Origin: Prunus persica
Taxonomy: Eukaryota > Streptophyta > Magnoliopsida > Rosales > Rosaceae
DNA length: 64,000 nt
Reading direction: 5' to 3'
Assembly: GCF_000346465.2 (NCBI RefSeq)
Contig: NC_034011.1
Coordinates: forward strand, 24,377,115-24,441,114
Shown here: positions 1 to 12,512 of the stretch, in pieces
Layout: every line of letters starts with the position of its first letter
How positions within the stretch are numbered: position 1 is the stretch's first letter
Position numbers and translations under genes: made by a program
The notes under the pieces: generated by a model
The model's input: only the letters and a program-made list of their open reading frames with translations
Databases searched by the model: none
Told to the model about the DNA's origin: nothing

Positions 1-305
1 TGCTTCGTCATTGACAGGAATTTTCTTATCTCCTCGATCCTCTTTTGGGTTCCCACTTCATTTTAGCGACTATTCATAGGTGTTCTGTGTTGGGTCTTCG
101 CCAGTTTTCAACATAAACTACTTCATTGGATAAAAAAGCATTGATTTTGGTTTGTGCCAGCAAGAGGGTATTGTTTACTTTTCTGATTTTTGGAAATTGC
201 AGGTTTCGGTTCAATTGCCAAAGTATTTCAGTTCTTGCCGTTGATTTGAAAAGGTTTTTAGTTAGACTTGTTGGTCTCCATTTTTGCTCTGTTTCTTGTA
301 TGTCT

Positions 306-2267
306 ATGGGGGATTGCAAGTCTATGCGTCCGGTCATGGAAGGAGAAGACGACTTAATTGCTGCAGCGAGAAACATAGCGAGGGCATTGGGATCAAAGAA
401 GAACCTTACAGATGGTGAAAGGGAAATTTTGGCAAATCTTGGCACCCAATTGTCCACCATGATCTCACTCAGTGAGAAAAAGGGTGAGAAAAGTGGTGAT
501 ATTGAAGATCGTCTTAATTCTATCCAGGAGAGGGTCATGAGTTGGGAGGCAGATCAGTCTATGATATGGAATTCAGGCCCAAATGAGTCTCTGGAGTATG
601 TCAAAGCTGTGGAGGAGGCTCGAAGGTTTGTCGAAAGGTTAGAGGGTTTGCGTTTGAATAAAGATGATCAAGAGTATGAGGTGCTACAGAAAGCTTATGA
701 TGTTCTTCAAACAGCTATGGCTAGGCTGGAGGATGAGTTCAAATACATGCTTGTTCAGAACAGGCAACCCTTTGAACCTGAGCACATGTCTTTCCGTTCA
801 AGTGAAGAGGATATTGTGGATGGCAGCTCAATAATCTCTTTTGGGGATGATTCATTTGAGGACTCACTTCAAAGAGATAGTGTTAGCAGAGCATCTGAGG
901 AAGTCATCATTGATTTGGTTCATCCAGATGTAGTTCCTGAGCTCAGAGGCATAGCAAATTTGATGTTCAATTGCACTTATGATCAGGAATGTATCCAAGC
1001 TTATACTAGCATCCGAAGGGATGCCTTGGATGAGTGCCTCTCCATTCTTGAAGTCCAGAGACTGAGCATTGAGGACGTGCTGAAGATGGAGTGGGGTTGC
1101 TTGAATTCCAAAATCAGAAGATGGGTCTGGGTTATGAAGATCTTTGTGCGGGTTTATCTTCCTAGCGAGAGATGGCTCAGTGATCAGATTTTTGGGGAGC
1201 TTGGACCAGTTTATTTAGATTGTTTTGTTGAGGCATCAAAGCCTTCAATGCTGCAACTTATGAATTTTGGTGAAGCCATGTCTATTGGTCCCCACCAACC
1301 AGAAAAGTTGTTCCGCATTCTTGACATGTATGAGGTGCTAGTGGATCTTCTTCCTGATATAGATGGTTTATACGTGGATGAGGCTGGTTCTTCTGTAAGA
1401 ATTGAGTGTCATGAGGTTCTGATGAGATTGGGTGATTCCGTGAAGGCAACATTTAGTGAATTCGAGAATGCCATTGCATCAAACACCTCGACTAACCCTG
1501 TTGCTGGAGGAGGAATACACCCTCTCACCAGATATGTGATGAACTACTTGAGGACTCTTACAGACTACGGCGAGACCCTTAATGTGCTCCTTGATGACTG
1601 CGATGAAGGTGATTCCATTTCACTGTCTCCTGATATGAGTCCCACCACAGAAGAGGAGAACAAAAGCACTGATACTTTGGGCAGAATTTCCCCAATGCTT
1701 CGCCACTACCGGTCACTTGTTTCAACTCTGGAGTGCAACCTTGAGGACAAGTCCAAATTATATAAGGATGCTTCCTTGCAACACATATTTTTGATGAACA
1801 ATCTGCATTACATGGCTCAGAAGGTTAAGGGGGATGAACTGAGGCTCCTTTTTGGAGATGGGTGGATTAGGAAGTGCAATGGGAAATTTCAACAGCATGC
1901 AATGAACTACCAGAGAGCTAGTTGGAGTTCCATTCTTTCTTTGCTGAAAGAGGAGGGCATTCAAAATCCTGGTTCAAATTCCATCTCTAAAACCCTCCTT
2001 AAGGAAAGGCTCCGCAGCTTTTATCTTGCTTTCGAGGAGATTTACAAGAGCCAAACAACATGGTTGATTCCGGATCCTCAGCTTCGAGAAGATGTGCAAA
2101 TCTCGACATCTCTGAATGTAGTCCAAGCTTACAGGACATTCGTGGGAAGACATTCCAACGACATAAGTGACAAGCTCATCAAGTACAGTGCTGATGATTT
2201 GCAGAATTACCTTTTGGATCTCTTTGAGGGATCCTCAAAATCATTACAGAATTCCAGCAGGAGGTGA
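306..2267 (+). CDS. EXO70E2: Exocyst subunit EXO70E2-like
   Basis: EXO70 is a peripheral subunit of the exocyst, which tethers secretory vesicles to the plasma membrane; plant EXO70E2 is linked to the EXPO compartment and unconventional secretion (family knowledge). The intronless frame gives 653 residues, the usual length. An open frame continues upstream to 126, but I start at the ATG at 306 because the family begins MGDC or similar followed by an acidic stretch (GEDDL), and the upstream residues look like translated leader; a second ATG lies two codons earlier at 300. The C-terminal Exo70 domain occupies about residues 230-640 and shows the plant motifs YDQE, RRDALDECL, LNFGEA, GGGIHPLTRYVMNYL and FLMNNLHYM. 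An AG at about 200-201 (ttgcag) suggests a 5' UTR intron. Subclade E is assigned by overall resemblance; other EXO70 subclades are less likely. Confidence 0.88.
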   Translation: MGDCKSMRPVMEGEDDLIAAARNIARALGSKKNLTDGEREILANLGTQLSTMISLSEKKGEKSGDIEDRLNSIQERVMSWEADQSMIWNSGPNESLEYVKAVEEARRFVERLEGLRLNKDDQEYEVLQKAYDVLQTAMARLEDEFKYMLVQNRQPFEPEHMSFRSSEEDIVDGSSIISFGDDSFEDSLQRDSVSRASEEVIIDLVHPDVVPELRGIANLMFNCTYDQECIQAYTSIRRDALDECLSILEVQRLSIEDVLKMEWGCLNSKIRRWVWVMKIFVRVYLPSERWLSDQIFGELGPVYLDCFVEASKPSMLQLMNFGEAMSIGPHQPEKLFRILDMYEVLVDLLPDIDGLYVDEAGSSVRIECHEVLMRLGDSVKATFSEFENAIASNTSTNPVAGGGIHPLTRYVMNYLRTLTDYGETLNVLLDDCDEGDSISLSPDMSPTTEEENKSTDTLGRISPMLRHYRSLVSTLECNLEDKSKLYKDASLQHIFLMNNLHYMAQKVKGDELRLLFGDGWIRKCNGKFQQHAMNYQRASWSSILSLLKEEGIQNPGSNSISKTLLKERLRSFYLAFEEIYKSQTTWLIPDPQLREDVQISTSLNVVQAYRTFVGRHSNDISDKLIKYSADDLQNYLLDLFEGSSKSLQNSSRR

Positions 2268-2482
2268 CACCAGAGTAGATAATACTGTCAATGTTTATTA
2301 TTTATGACGGAGGGAAAGCGTTTATTTAACGTTCCCCTCTACTCATGTATGTTTTGATTGTTAAACAGGTTAGGATCCCCATTGAAATTGAAAGGGGTTC
2401 TCTCCCTCCGTAGTTTTGTGTGTAATGTAATATGATGAAGTAGGTTCATTTTTTGTGATCCCTGTAGTCCATGTGGTAACTG

Positions 2483-2668
2483 ATATATGTATTGGATGCT
2501 AGCGGCAATTCATATGGAACTTTGTGTGTTTTAACTAAATCTGTTTCTCTTCTTCTTTTAAGTAATTGAGATGCATATATGTATTGGATGCTAGCGGCAA
2601 TTCATATGGAACTTTATGTGTTTTAACTAAATCTGTTTCTCTTCTTCTTTTAAGTAATTGAGATGCAT
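2483..2668. repeat. 92-bp tandem duplication downstream of EXO70E2-like gene
   Basis: Two adjacent copies (about 2483-2576 and 2575-2668) of a segment starting ATATATGTATTGGATGC and ending TTGAGATGCAT, period 92 bp, differing at about one base (gtgtg versus atgtg). It lies 0.2-0.4 kb after the stop codon and may be in or just beyond the 3' UTR. No coding content. Confidence 0.9.
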
Positions 2669-3359
2669 GTTTATAGACTCTCAAATTTGAGAGACTGATA
2701 AAGTCCACCAGGATAGCATGTAAGAAGATTTAGCGCCAAATAGTCAATATAATGTCAAAGACCCAGAACGCGGTTATGATATTTACCATGCAGAAAGTTG
2801 AGGCCAACAAGAAGAGGTCTGATTATTCAGCAGCAGAATTGTCAAAACAGAGTTGCAAGCAAGCATGTGGTCATAATGCATTGAGACTTCAAGGCAATGG
2901 AGCCTGCATGCATTTCATTTCATTTACTGTCCAGCTCAACCGGAATTTGGCAACTGATATTTTCATGTGGCCCCCCTGGAAAAGTGTGCTTTTGTTGGAA
3001 ATGTCATCAATGTAAAGGTAGTGGTAGGAGATATTAATGGAGACACTGAATAGGGAGACGCCTTGTCTGTGATTTTGTGGCTGAGAAGAACCGCTTCAGA
3101 GCTATGGCTGAGTCAGGCCTGTCAAGCTCCCATACAAGTGGCCTTGAACAAGTATTGTGCACCTAGTAAAATCCACTGATTTCTTTTTTCTTGTTCAACT
3201 TCATTTATTTTCCAACAAGTAGATCAATTCTGCAATGATCCCTCCCATCATGAATTCAATTTTTCAGTGGGGTTTCTTTTAATGACATGTACCTTTTAAT
3301 CGACAACTCAGCAGATTGAGTAAGCACAGTAATAGTATTAACTCATTTAATAAAGAAAA
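2669..3359. other. Intergenic spacer
   Basis: Non-coding spacer between the EXO70E2-like gene and an inverted-repeat element. The only frame of note (2752-3015, 87 aa) has no recognisable motif and no gene-like context. I see nothing else here. Confidence 0.6.
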
Positions 3360-4121
3360 GGAGAATGCTACCAACTTTCTCTCTAACCTTCTTCTTTGAA
3401 CCTTCTTCCTTTTCTTCATGACATGAGTCACTTTTCTTACACTTAAAACAATGTCATTCATGCATCACACAATATAATTTTTGTTTTTTAAATTTACTCT
3501 TATTAAATGTATTAACTTTTTTGTTTTAATTTACAAGCAGCTAGTCTTTTTATAATTCTTTTTTTACAACCACCTTGTTAAAAAATTAAATAAATAAAAA
3601 ATGTCAATTTTTTTTAAATTTTAAAAAACGTCTTTTTTTTTTCTCTCTCTCTAGAGAAATGAAACTCCTATTTTCTCTTTGTTTCTATTGGTCATTGACA
3701 ATGGCTATGTAAAGATCACATGTGCAGCTTCCGCCTTAGACAATTTTGACTGTTTTAGGGCAAAAGAATCAACCTTTGAACAAGGTTAAGTATCAATCAA
3801 TAGCGGGCTAAATTCTTTCGTGTTTAAAAAACAAACGTTCTCTCTTGAAAAGAAAAACATATATTTTTTTTTCAAAAAAAACTGACGTGTTTTCTTATTT
3901 AAATTTTTTAACAAGGTTGTAAAATAGTTATTAAAAAAAGGATAAATGAAAGAGACAAAAAAGCCAATACATTTAATAAGGGTAAATTTGAAAAACAAAA
4001 AAGTATTTTGTATGATGCATTAATGACATTGTTTTAAATGTAAGGAAATTGACACATATTATGAGCAGAAGGGAGAAGGTCCAAAAGAGAAGGTTAGAAA
4101 GAAGATTGCTAACATTTCCCC
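3360..4121. mobile_element. Long inverted-repeat (foldback/MITE-like) element, about 760 bp
   Basis: The left end (GGAGAATGCTACCAACTTTC from 3360) reappears in reverse complement at the right end (ending ACATTTCCCC at 4121). The outer arms of about 120 bp share the segments around CTCTCTAACCTTCTTCTTTG and AAAACAATGTCATT. Inner segments are also inverted copies (ACAACCTTGTTAAAAAATT-like blocks at about 3565-3600 and 3895-3925), so nearly the whole element could fold on itself. There is no transposase frame. I could not find a clean target-site duplication, so the superfamily (possibly Mutator-like) is open. Translated arms give mirror-image basic peptides, which explains two spurious frames. 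Confidence 0.7.
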
Positions 4122-4607
4122 TAAAAACAGCTTCAAGCCTTCAACTGGATAGAATTTCACAGAAATGGATTAAGTTAACGGGAAATACAAAAGCAAAGAA
4201 AATTCATCACGAACGCCTTGTGGATACATAATACACAACTTCGATCTTACTGATTCCTATATAACCTTTGGCAGTGAATATACCCGCAAGCTGACAATCT
4301 AATGAAACTAACCCTTAAACCAAAACACAGAAAAACTACTACGAATCTACATCTGTACTTGATACAACATAGCTCTTCCCTTCATTCTCTAGGAAAGAGC
4401 CCAATGACAGCCAAGAGCAACAGATCTTGAATTTCCGAAAACATAGAACAGCAAAAATCCACTGCACTGCCTTTAGCTTTCTCATGACACCAATATCCCA
4501 CCACATGGAGCTGGATGAATCCATTCATTTGCATGTATTTAGAGAAATTCCGATCAGGAGCCATTAGTTTGTCGCGAACAATTGACCAGCTTATGCTAAC
4601 TGAAAAC

Positions 4608-6216
4608 TCATAACGCCCAGAAAGGCTTTCGAGCTGTCACTGCACCAGAATTGCTAGTGGGTAATTCTTCGTTAGTTTCCTCAGAGTCATCATCATCCTC
4701 ACCATATTCCATCAGCTTGACCAAAGTATCTGAGATAGCCAAAATTCAGACATATTTATACTTTTTTTTTGTCAGACATTCATACATCATTGGTATAAAA
4801 TCACAAACGAAATTATAGATATGGAAAGAGAACAAACAATATACCATTTTCCAACTCCCCACCCCCAAAAACACACATGCAAATAACCTTTCTAGTCTTC
4901 CCATAAAAATTAGCACACACCAGAAAGAGAAAAACAAGCAGAGCAGGTCTTCAAGCTTACCAGGGACATCATCAGATTTTGTTTTGGCCAGAACGTGTGC
5001 TGATGAGGTGAATTTTGGTGGAGGTGGCGGCATTGTTCTAGGTAGGGGTGGTGGCATTCCATTTGATGCTGGCTGGACCAATTTCTTTGGAGCTGGCATA
5101 GTTGATACATTTCTCACACCCAAATCTGCCAACAGTTCATTTCGCTTTGACATTTCCAGTTCCTGCATTCAGTTAGGGAGAAAAGAAACCAAAAGGAAAA
5201 ACTAACAGCTCAATAACCATAAAATGGAGGTGTTATGTAATAAAGTTGATTAATAACCTAAAGATTAAATACTGATAATTGCAACTGCGAAAATTAATTT
5301 ATCTAAACAAAAATCATATAGGAACAAAGGTACGACACTCTATAAAGGACATATTTAAGTTAGTAGAGACAATGGATTTCATATCATCAAGCACGTCTAG
5401 CATCTAGCATGTCTTTCAAGGATATGGCCAAGTTCATAAAGGTATAGAACAAATAGAAGGAAGTGTGAACTGCGTCTTATAATGACTAGTACACATAAAC
5501 TTTTGCTTACAGCAGGAGCAATCATGGATCAAATTCCACTAGTAGCACCCACCAGCATGCACATCCAATTTTCTCACAAGCAAGAGGTTCAACCATCAAT
5601 ACCAAAGCTATTTTTATGTCGATACAACTACCATAAAGTATCAGTAGCTGAGATTTTGCATAACTCTTGACTCATTAAAACGATGGAGTGTTCAGGAGAT
5701 GCACGTGAAGTTGGCATTGGTCGTGATAGTACCTCTTCTCTGGGAGTTTTGGCTGTGCATGCTGCTGGTGACAGCCCAATAAGGAAACACTAAGAAATGA
5801 AGAACTCCAACACCGGAATGATTTATCACAAACTGATAACCAACAGAAAACAAAATATATTATTGAAACTTGACCTAAGTATATAACATTAAACTAAACC
5901 ACATGAAATCTAGGTTGCATGTGGAATATAGCGCCAAAGCCACAAGTGAACCCCAATGGCGCCTCCAAGATTGAAAACCCTGTGAAAAATACAAACCAGT
6001 GGCCCAATAGAGAGGTCCAGTATTGCCATGTTAGCCACATAGAAGGTCAGAGAAAATACCTGGAATAGCAAGCACTGCAAGTCAGTACAAGATTCAATTA
6101 CATTACAGTGATGACAAAAGACCAATTCAAGGTAAAAATTGAACATTTAGCAACATCATCCATCTACCTAAATGATCATGTTGGTGCTGAAGAATACTCA
6201 ACGTTTAGACTTAAAA

Positions 6217-6259
<43 letters not shown>

Positions 6260-9200
6260 TGCAGAAAAAAAGGAAAAAAAAGGTATGGCCATATCTGGTA
6301 TCTTAGTTGGTGGGAAGTTTACCCAAAGACAACAGTAATGTCAAGAAAATTACTCTCCCAAGTCCAAGCTATATGGACAGTTAACTAGCTAATCAAGCTA
6401 TCTTAGCTTGACTTGGCATTTGCAAGGTCAACCGACACTTAGCAGTATTTGTGGTTATAACCCAAACATACTAACTGAACAATATATAAAAGATAGAACA
6501 ATAATGCAGGACCAACTGGTCTTTGTGGATCAACAACCAGGGAGCATGCAATGGTACCTGATGGACTTTTGCAGTACCAATTGGTAACTCCTGAAACTTC
6601 CGCCTCTGTGACTGTGGAGATCGTTTCTCCTTCTCAGAACCAGAAGTGGAGTTAACATTCAACTTTGGTTCAGTGCTTGGCGCTGATGTTGTGGGAGCAA
6701 CTGTAGAAGAGATAGGGGATGACTGTCTAAGGGCAAGAGCAACTTGTTGCAAAGGTGTGACTTGAGGATATATCCCACCGTATCCATTGTAGCTTGTTCC
6801 ATTAGATAATAGAGGTACAGGTTGGGGATAACCACCAATGTTTGTGTGAGATTGCAGAGAGTTTAACAACCCTCCAGGTTGAGATATTGCCCCTTGAGAA
6901 AAGACAGTAGCGACCACAGGGGTTCCAACAGAGGAAACTGCCGGAGCTGGTGTAGCACCCACAGTTGGAGGCGACAAACTTGTAATTGTTTTTACCTCGC
7001 TTCCCGAACTCTGAACTCCAGCCAACAACTGATGCGGTGGTGGAACAGCACTATATACCTGCTGTGGGGGTGGAACAGCACTATAAACCTTAGATGATGA
7101 AACCCTATGACAGAAAATGGCAACAAGTTATCTACCATACCTAATTACAAGCTACAGCACAAACCATAAAAGCTAATGGAAACCAGATATTCATGCATTG
7201 AGCAGAACCCGCAGAATCCTAAACTCAAAGTTGCTGCCATTGCAGATTTAAATTCAACAAGTTGGGTGAAACAAATAGTTATTACCAAGGGCAGTTGAAA
7301 CATGATTATGTCTAATTGATTAAATGATGAAAGGTTTGGGAACACAAGTAAATAACATGTTTCATTTCCCGAAATGAATGTAAAACCAAGAACAGAGAGA
7401 AAATCCCTCTTGTCATATTTTGCCAGAAGTTAGAACACTTCTAGCCATGCAATGCCTTAGAACAATTGAAAATCTAATTACCTGGAGACACCACACTCTA
7501 CACTGACTGTATCCAAAAGATTTTCAGCCAGAAGTTTAGCATCTTCAAGACTTTTTGAATTATTACTTGACAAGAATAAATGCAATGGTAGCTGTCCTTC
7601 TGCAAGCGAAATAAGCGAAAATAGGTAACAATAGCCAACAAAATACCAGTACGCTGGAGTAAGAAGCTTGCAATAAGATCATACTGCATACAAAAGGTGA
7701 TACCTTCGCCATTTACACTCTCAAGATTTCCTGAACCACGCCCTCTGAGTGACACAGTTGCTCCTGTTTCATTCATAATGTGATTTATATACTGGTCCTG
7801 CATGTACCAAACCAAACCACCACCAACACAAAAACAATTTCTCCCAATTGTATGGAGATGTCAGAGAAAGCTTCAAACATTAGAATCTCTTATCTTCATT
7901 ATGTGCAAAATAAACTGCTTAAAAAGAAACAAATCAACCCTCTTACGAGCATAAAGATTATATATAGTAAGCGCATATGACAATTAAAGCAATGTCAACA
8001 TGATATGATACAGATGAAATGAACACTGGCTAACATAGAGTTGTAGAACTCATAGGGAGGGGAAGGGGTGTGTGTGTGTGTGTGCGTGTGTCGCTACCTT
8101 GTACGTAAGACTTTGTGGAGGAAGAGAGGTTGAAAATTATTAACTTGACTACAAAGAACACTGCTAAATCCTAAATCCATAATTTCTTTTACTGATAAGG
8201 GAAAAAAACTAACTCACATTTGGCCCACGTATACGAGCAGCAATGCTCCATGACGGATCTGCGTCAAAGCCCAAATACACACAAGTGTTTGGTGCCTGAG
8301 TAACCAGATTCAATATGAGAATTTCTGCAATCAATTTTCCATACCATAAAAAAGTTGACATTTAATGGAATCATACCGTCAATCCGTTGCTCATAGTCGG
8401 ATTCTGACCCTGTTTCAGCATTTCTTCAACCATGGCAGCAGCACGGTCAACTGCTAAAATCCGTTCTGCTGTCTCTTTTAACTGGAAAGCCATGATTATG
8501 AAGAAACCAAATCCAAATTCCTCCATGAATTTTTTTTATTAAAGATGGACACTTTGACAGACGGGGAACTTTTAGAAAAGGCAATATGGCCCACAGTTTA
8601 CTACACTAATGATTGTTGTTGAACTATCTAATCTTGACAATTGACATCAATGAGATAAGTTTAAAATATCTTCCATATGATGATGATGATACATATTTTG
8701 AGAAAAAAACTATCTAACCATGGGTGGACAAAAGAAATTCTCACCAAATCTATTGCACACTTTCATTATCAAACATAAGACATCCATAACAGTCAGATTA
8801 ACAGAGAAGATTTTCAATACAACTTATGCTCCAAATATAAAGCTAATTTACTTACATTAGCCCCTGCAGAAATATGAAGATATAATGGCTTTTCACCATC
8901 AGTTGATGCATTTGGTGGACGATACTTGCCCCTGTAAAGGCAATTTAGTATACGCATTACACACATGACGCATGAGCTCAAAAAGAAACAACCATAAATG
9001 CACCTAGTACTGCCATTGAAAGCCAACCAACCTTGTTATCACCACAGCACCAGTGCATCTTTGGATCTGCAAGTAATATACACCATCAATCTCAATCAAA
9101 AGAACCATCCATTACAAACTAAAAGTAAATTAAGTCACTATATTTTCTTTTGAAGAAAATAAAATACACCTCCTCCTGTGTTTGGCGTTTTGTCAGCTTA

Positions 9201-10522
9201 TAACGAACAAGAGACTCTGCATCGTTGATAACAATTTCTCGTGCTATTAACTCATCTTGGATTTTTGGCTACAAATCATTGAGCAAAACAAACAAGAAAT
9301 TTGAAACAAATCAGTTGCAACATAAACTGGAATACAAGAAAGAAAATAAAAAGTTGTGCATAAGTGGACCCTATATGAAAAACAATATCCCAAAATAATG
9401 AATTATGATTGGATGGTGGACGTTTCAATTTATGCAAGCTCCAAATCTTCATGTGCGCAATATAAACTAAGTGCAGCAAAATTCAAGCAAAATAGATCTT
9501 TTAAAGCTATGAAAAGTGAATAGCCAATACCCAAAGGGTAACTCACTTGAATTAATTTTTGGATGACCGTGGCAGTCTGTTGCGGTATCAGAGGTACCTG
9601 ATACAACTGAGGGATGGTAGGACGACTAGCCTCAAGTGGATTCATCAGATGAGCACCAGTCACTGGAGTTACGCCAGGAACTGTAATCCCATCAAGCAAT
9701 CCAGCATTTCCCAATGGGAAAGCCCCAGGCACTGCTAAACCAGCTGAAACCAAAGATGCTGCAGGTTGATCCCACTTTCTTTTCTTCCTGTAGAAAGTGC
9801 TAAAGGTTAGCAAATTTTGGTGGACCACATGATTTGAAATACAAATGAACAGTGGCATGCACAAGCTCAAGCTCGCCCTAATCACAATTCCCATAATTAG
9901 ATATCTTAAACTAAATACTAAAACTAAACGATCCTCACTAACTTTTTCTTGGGCAATCAAGATCATGGTTCAGACAACACTACTGGCCGCAGAACTTTAA
10001 CAGTAAGCCAAGTCCTCATGTCCAAACAATTTCAAGTAATGAACGTCAGTTTATTTCCTTCCATCTTTAAACATCCAATTCAAACACTGTTTAACAAAAG
10101 GGGGTTACATTTCAACCCTCATCCCCACCAACGTCTGGCAAATTGGAAAGAAATTGATAGTCGAACTATCGTGATGCAGAGCTCACACCAAGCAATACCA
10201 AAATTGCAAATATGTAAAAACTCCCAAGAAAAAGAAGAAACCCCCTGAAACACCCTTCCCATGCATCCAGCATAAGAGCAAACAACCACAACCCTCAACC
10301 ATGTTATTACAGTCGTTAAACAAAAACACAGTGAATTAAATTTTGAAACATAAGAAGAAAATCCAGTGAAAAAATTACAAGGTCGTAATTGAAAGATATG
10401 AAATTTAAATGGGTCAAATGAATTAGGGTTTTAGTCGAATGAGAGGGACGCTACCTTTGCCTTGTTTGTGAGGCATCATTGGGCACATCCGAGAGAACCC
10501 TAGCGCCACTATCTTCTGTCAT
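4608..10522 (-). CDS. RIK: KH-domain RNA-binding protein RIK
   Basis: RIK (RS2-interacting KH protein) partners the ROUGH SHEATH2/AS1 Myb factor that keeps KNOX genes silent in leaves; it is expected to be nuclear and RNA-binding (family knowledge). Thirteen exons were read on the minus strand: 10455-10522, 9547-9787, 9170-9268, an exon of 35 bp near 9032-9066, 8856-8931, 8377-8481, 8218-8295, 7704-7797, 7482-7599, 6558-7104, 5733-5789, 4961-5162 and 4608-4729. They total 1842 bp, or 613 residues, all in phase. The start is MTEDSGARVLSDVPNDASQT, followed by a basic KKRKWDQP motif at about residue 24. The KH/splicing-factor-1-like region spans about residues 110-260 (DPSWSIAARIRGPN, then DQYINHI, ETGATVSLRGRGSG). 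A Gln/Pro/Ser-rich middle, a polyproline stretch (PPPLPRTMPPPPPKF) and an acidic tail ending ARKPFWAL follow. Confidence 0.9.
6213..6255. repeat. (TA)n microsatellite in a RIK intron
   Basis: About 20 uninterrupted TA dinucleotides inside the intron between the 5733-5789 and 6558-7104 exons. Probably length-polymorphic. Confidence 0.9.
8066..8091. repeat. (GT)n microsatellite in a RIK intron
   Basis: A short GT run with one GC interruption, in the intron between the exons at 7704-7797 and 8218-8295. Confidence 0.75.
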
Positions 10523-10862
10523 CGCTGATTTATGTTCACCTTTTTTTCGCAGAGAGATTACCCAATATCAATCTTGGTTCTTTTTTCTGTTTTTGTTTTG
10601 ATTTCTTGGTTTTGTTTAGTTTCTAGAATTTTTTGTTTCTTTTCTTTTTCGTCTCTTTTTCATAAAATCTGACCTCAAGTATTTTATATTCAACGTCATA
10701 GTGTGAAGCCAAGGCCCAACGGCACATAAAGGTCCTGAAACAAGGCCCAATAAAATAGACAATAAACTTAGCCCAGAACTCTTTACGGTTCGGGTCTTCC
10801 TCCTCTTATATTATATTAAAAATACTTTAAATTATCGCTTGTATCAAAAAATTATGATTTCA
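10523..10862. promoter_or_regulatory. RIK 5' flank and probable promoter
   Basis: T-rich leader sequence upstream of the RIK start (reading leftward), then AT-rich DNA up to the boundary of a transposon at 10863. No convincing TATA box at a fixed distance; no other gene is visible. Confidence 0.4.
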
Positions 10863-12103
10863 GTGCTCATTTGGTATGTCGGACTGTACTGACTAATTTT
10901 CGTAGAATAGTATTAATCTATTCCGGAGAGTACTGACTATTTATCGATAATATTATAAGGCGTTTGGTACTGTTCCGGATAAATAATCTGACTAAGTTAT
11001 ACTGTGTTTGGTGATGTTTCGGATAACATCAGATCAGACTATTTATAAATAAAAAAATAAAAAAATAATCTTTGATAATTTTAATGGAAATTGAGATTCA
11101 AATGACACAAATTTTTCTTTTGGTAAGATTCATATGACAAGATTTGTTTTTCAATTGTTTTTGTCAAGATTTTTTATTTTCATATAACCCATTATCATAA
11201 TTGTAGTATCTCATAAAAATTCCAACATACTCGCATACGTTAATAAAAATAGTACCAAATAATGTATAATTCAAAGTGATCACATATTAAGGTGATAAGA
11301 GCAAAAGAGAAAGTTGTTCATAAACCAAACTACATCAAAGAGTGAATCACAACTCCCTCGCCCCAAGTAAGAGAAGAACGAATGCTTTTCTCATAGCACC
11401 ATCCAATGTCAGGAATGTTTTTTCATCACTTGCTTTCTCCAAAATTAGCCGTAGTACCATAATTTGGTCATTAATAGACAAGTCTATCTTAGAATTCAGG
11501 TTCATACAATTTTAATTTTGTAATTTTGCTCTCCTAGATGTTAGGTATGTATGTATTCAACTAAACTACCAACACTAGCACAGTTGTTTATTTTTGGACG
11601 AAAACTGGCAATACTCTGTTTAATACCAACAATCTAAATATTCCCACAATGTCGAATCACTATATCACATACAAAGAAAACATTCGATTAAAAAAAATGC
11701 CAAAAAAGAAAAATTCATAACCTAATTTCCACTAACAATTTGAAATATATAAAGCATATTGGAGAGAGTATGAAAAAGAGAGAGAGTGAGAGATGGATAC
11801 CTGGAGAAGAGTGAAGAAAATAACATGTGGAGAAAATAGTAGAGAACAACCCTAGGGAGAAGATGAAAAGAGTGTTTGATTTTTTTTTGTAGAACGCGTG
11901 TTCTTTTTCCCTAGCCGTATAATTAAGCGTGTATTATCTAAACGGGGGTGTGTGGGTTGTATTAGTTAATCAGGTAAGGAGAGTATTAAAAGCCCAACCC
12001 GTATAAAATAGTCGGGTAATTAAATAATACAAGTTGACACCAAACACCTGACATAGATTATTTACTCCTATCCAGAGTCTAATACGGTGTACCAAACAAG
12101 CCC
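10863..12103. mobile_element. Non-autonomous PIF/Harbinger-like (Tourist-type) element, about 1.24 kb
   Basis: The left terminus reads GTGCTCATTTGGTA and the right terminus, in reverse complement, GGGCTTGTTTGGTA: 11 of 14 positions match. The element is bounded on both sides by the trinucleotide TCA (10860-10862 and 12104-12106), which fits the 3-bp target duplication of this superfamily, although TAA/TTA is more usual. Subterminal motifs with GTACTGACTATTT/GTATTAGACTC character occur inside both ends. No transposase frame is present, so it would depend on another copy. Internal 11.3-11.5 kb sequence is less AT-rich and could be a degraded remnant of the parent element. Confidence 0.72.
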
Positions 12104-12512
12104 TCAGTGAATAATCTCCAAACATTACATTGTGCGTTGTGCGTTGTTTCTTTCTTGGACAGTTAGCCTATAGCCCTCCGTTTAGATAAGGGAAAATAAC
12201 TTGAAATTTAGTTAAAAGTCGAGAATTTATGAGGAGAAATTGATAAATTCCTTATTTGACAACTTAAGTGCGAAATTTATTATATAACACGGTGAAAAAA
12301 TCGTAAAAATTGAGGCATCAAATTCCTGAATTTAATTTCCACCAAAATAAGCGTTATTTCAAAATTTTCATAATGTCATGTACAAAATTTGACGTATAAA
12401 CACAAATAGTAAAAAAATTAATTATCAAAAATGTAAATAATAAAATTTAAATTTCGTAACTTTTAGAATTCTATATAATCCTTTATTTTTTAGCTGTCTA
12501 CAAGAAAGTAGG

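Noticed and set aside
126..305. N-terminal extension of the EXO70E2-like frame
   Set aside because: Residues before the ATG at 306 are hydrophobic/Cys-rich, unlike the family start, and an AG typical of a leader intron acceptor lies inside the stretch.
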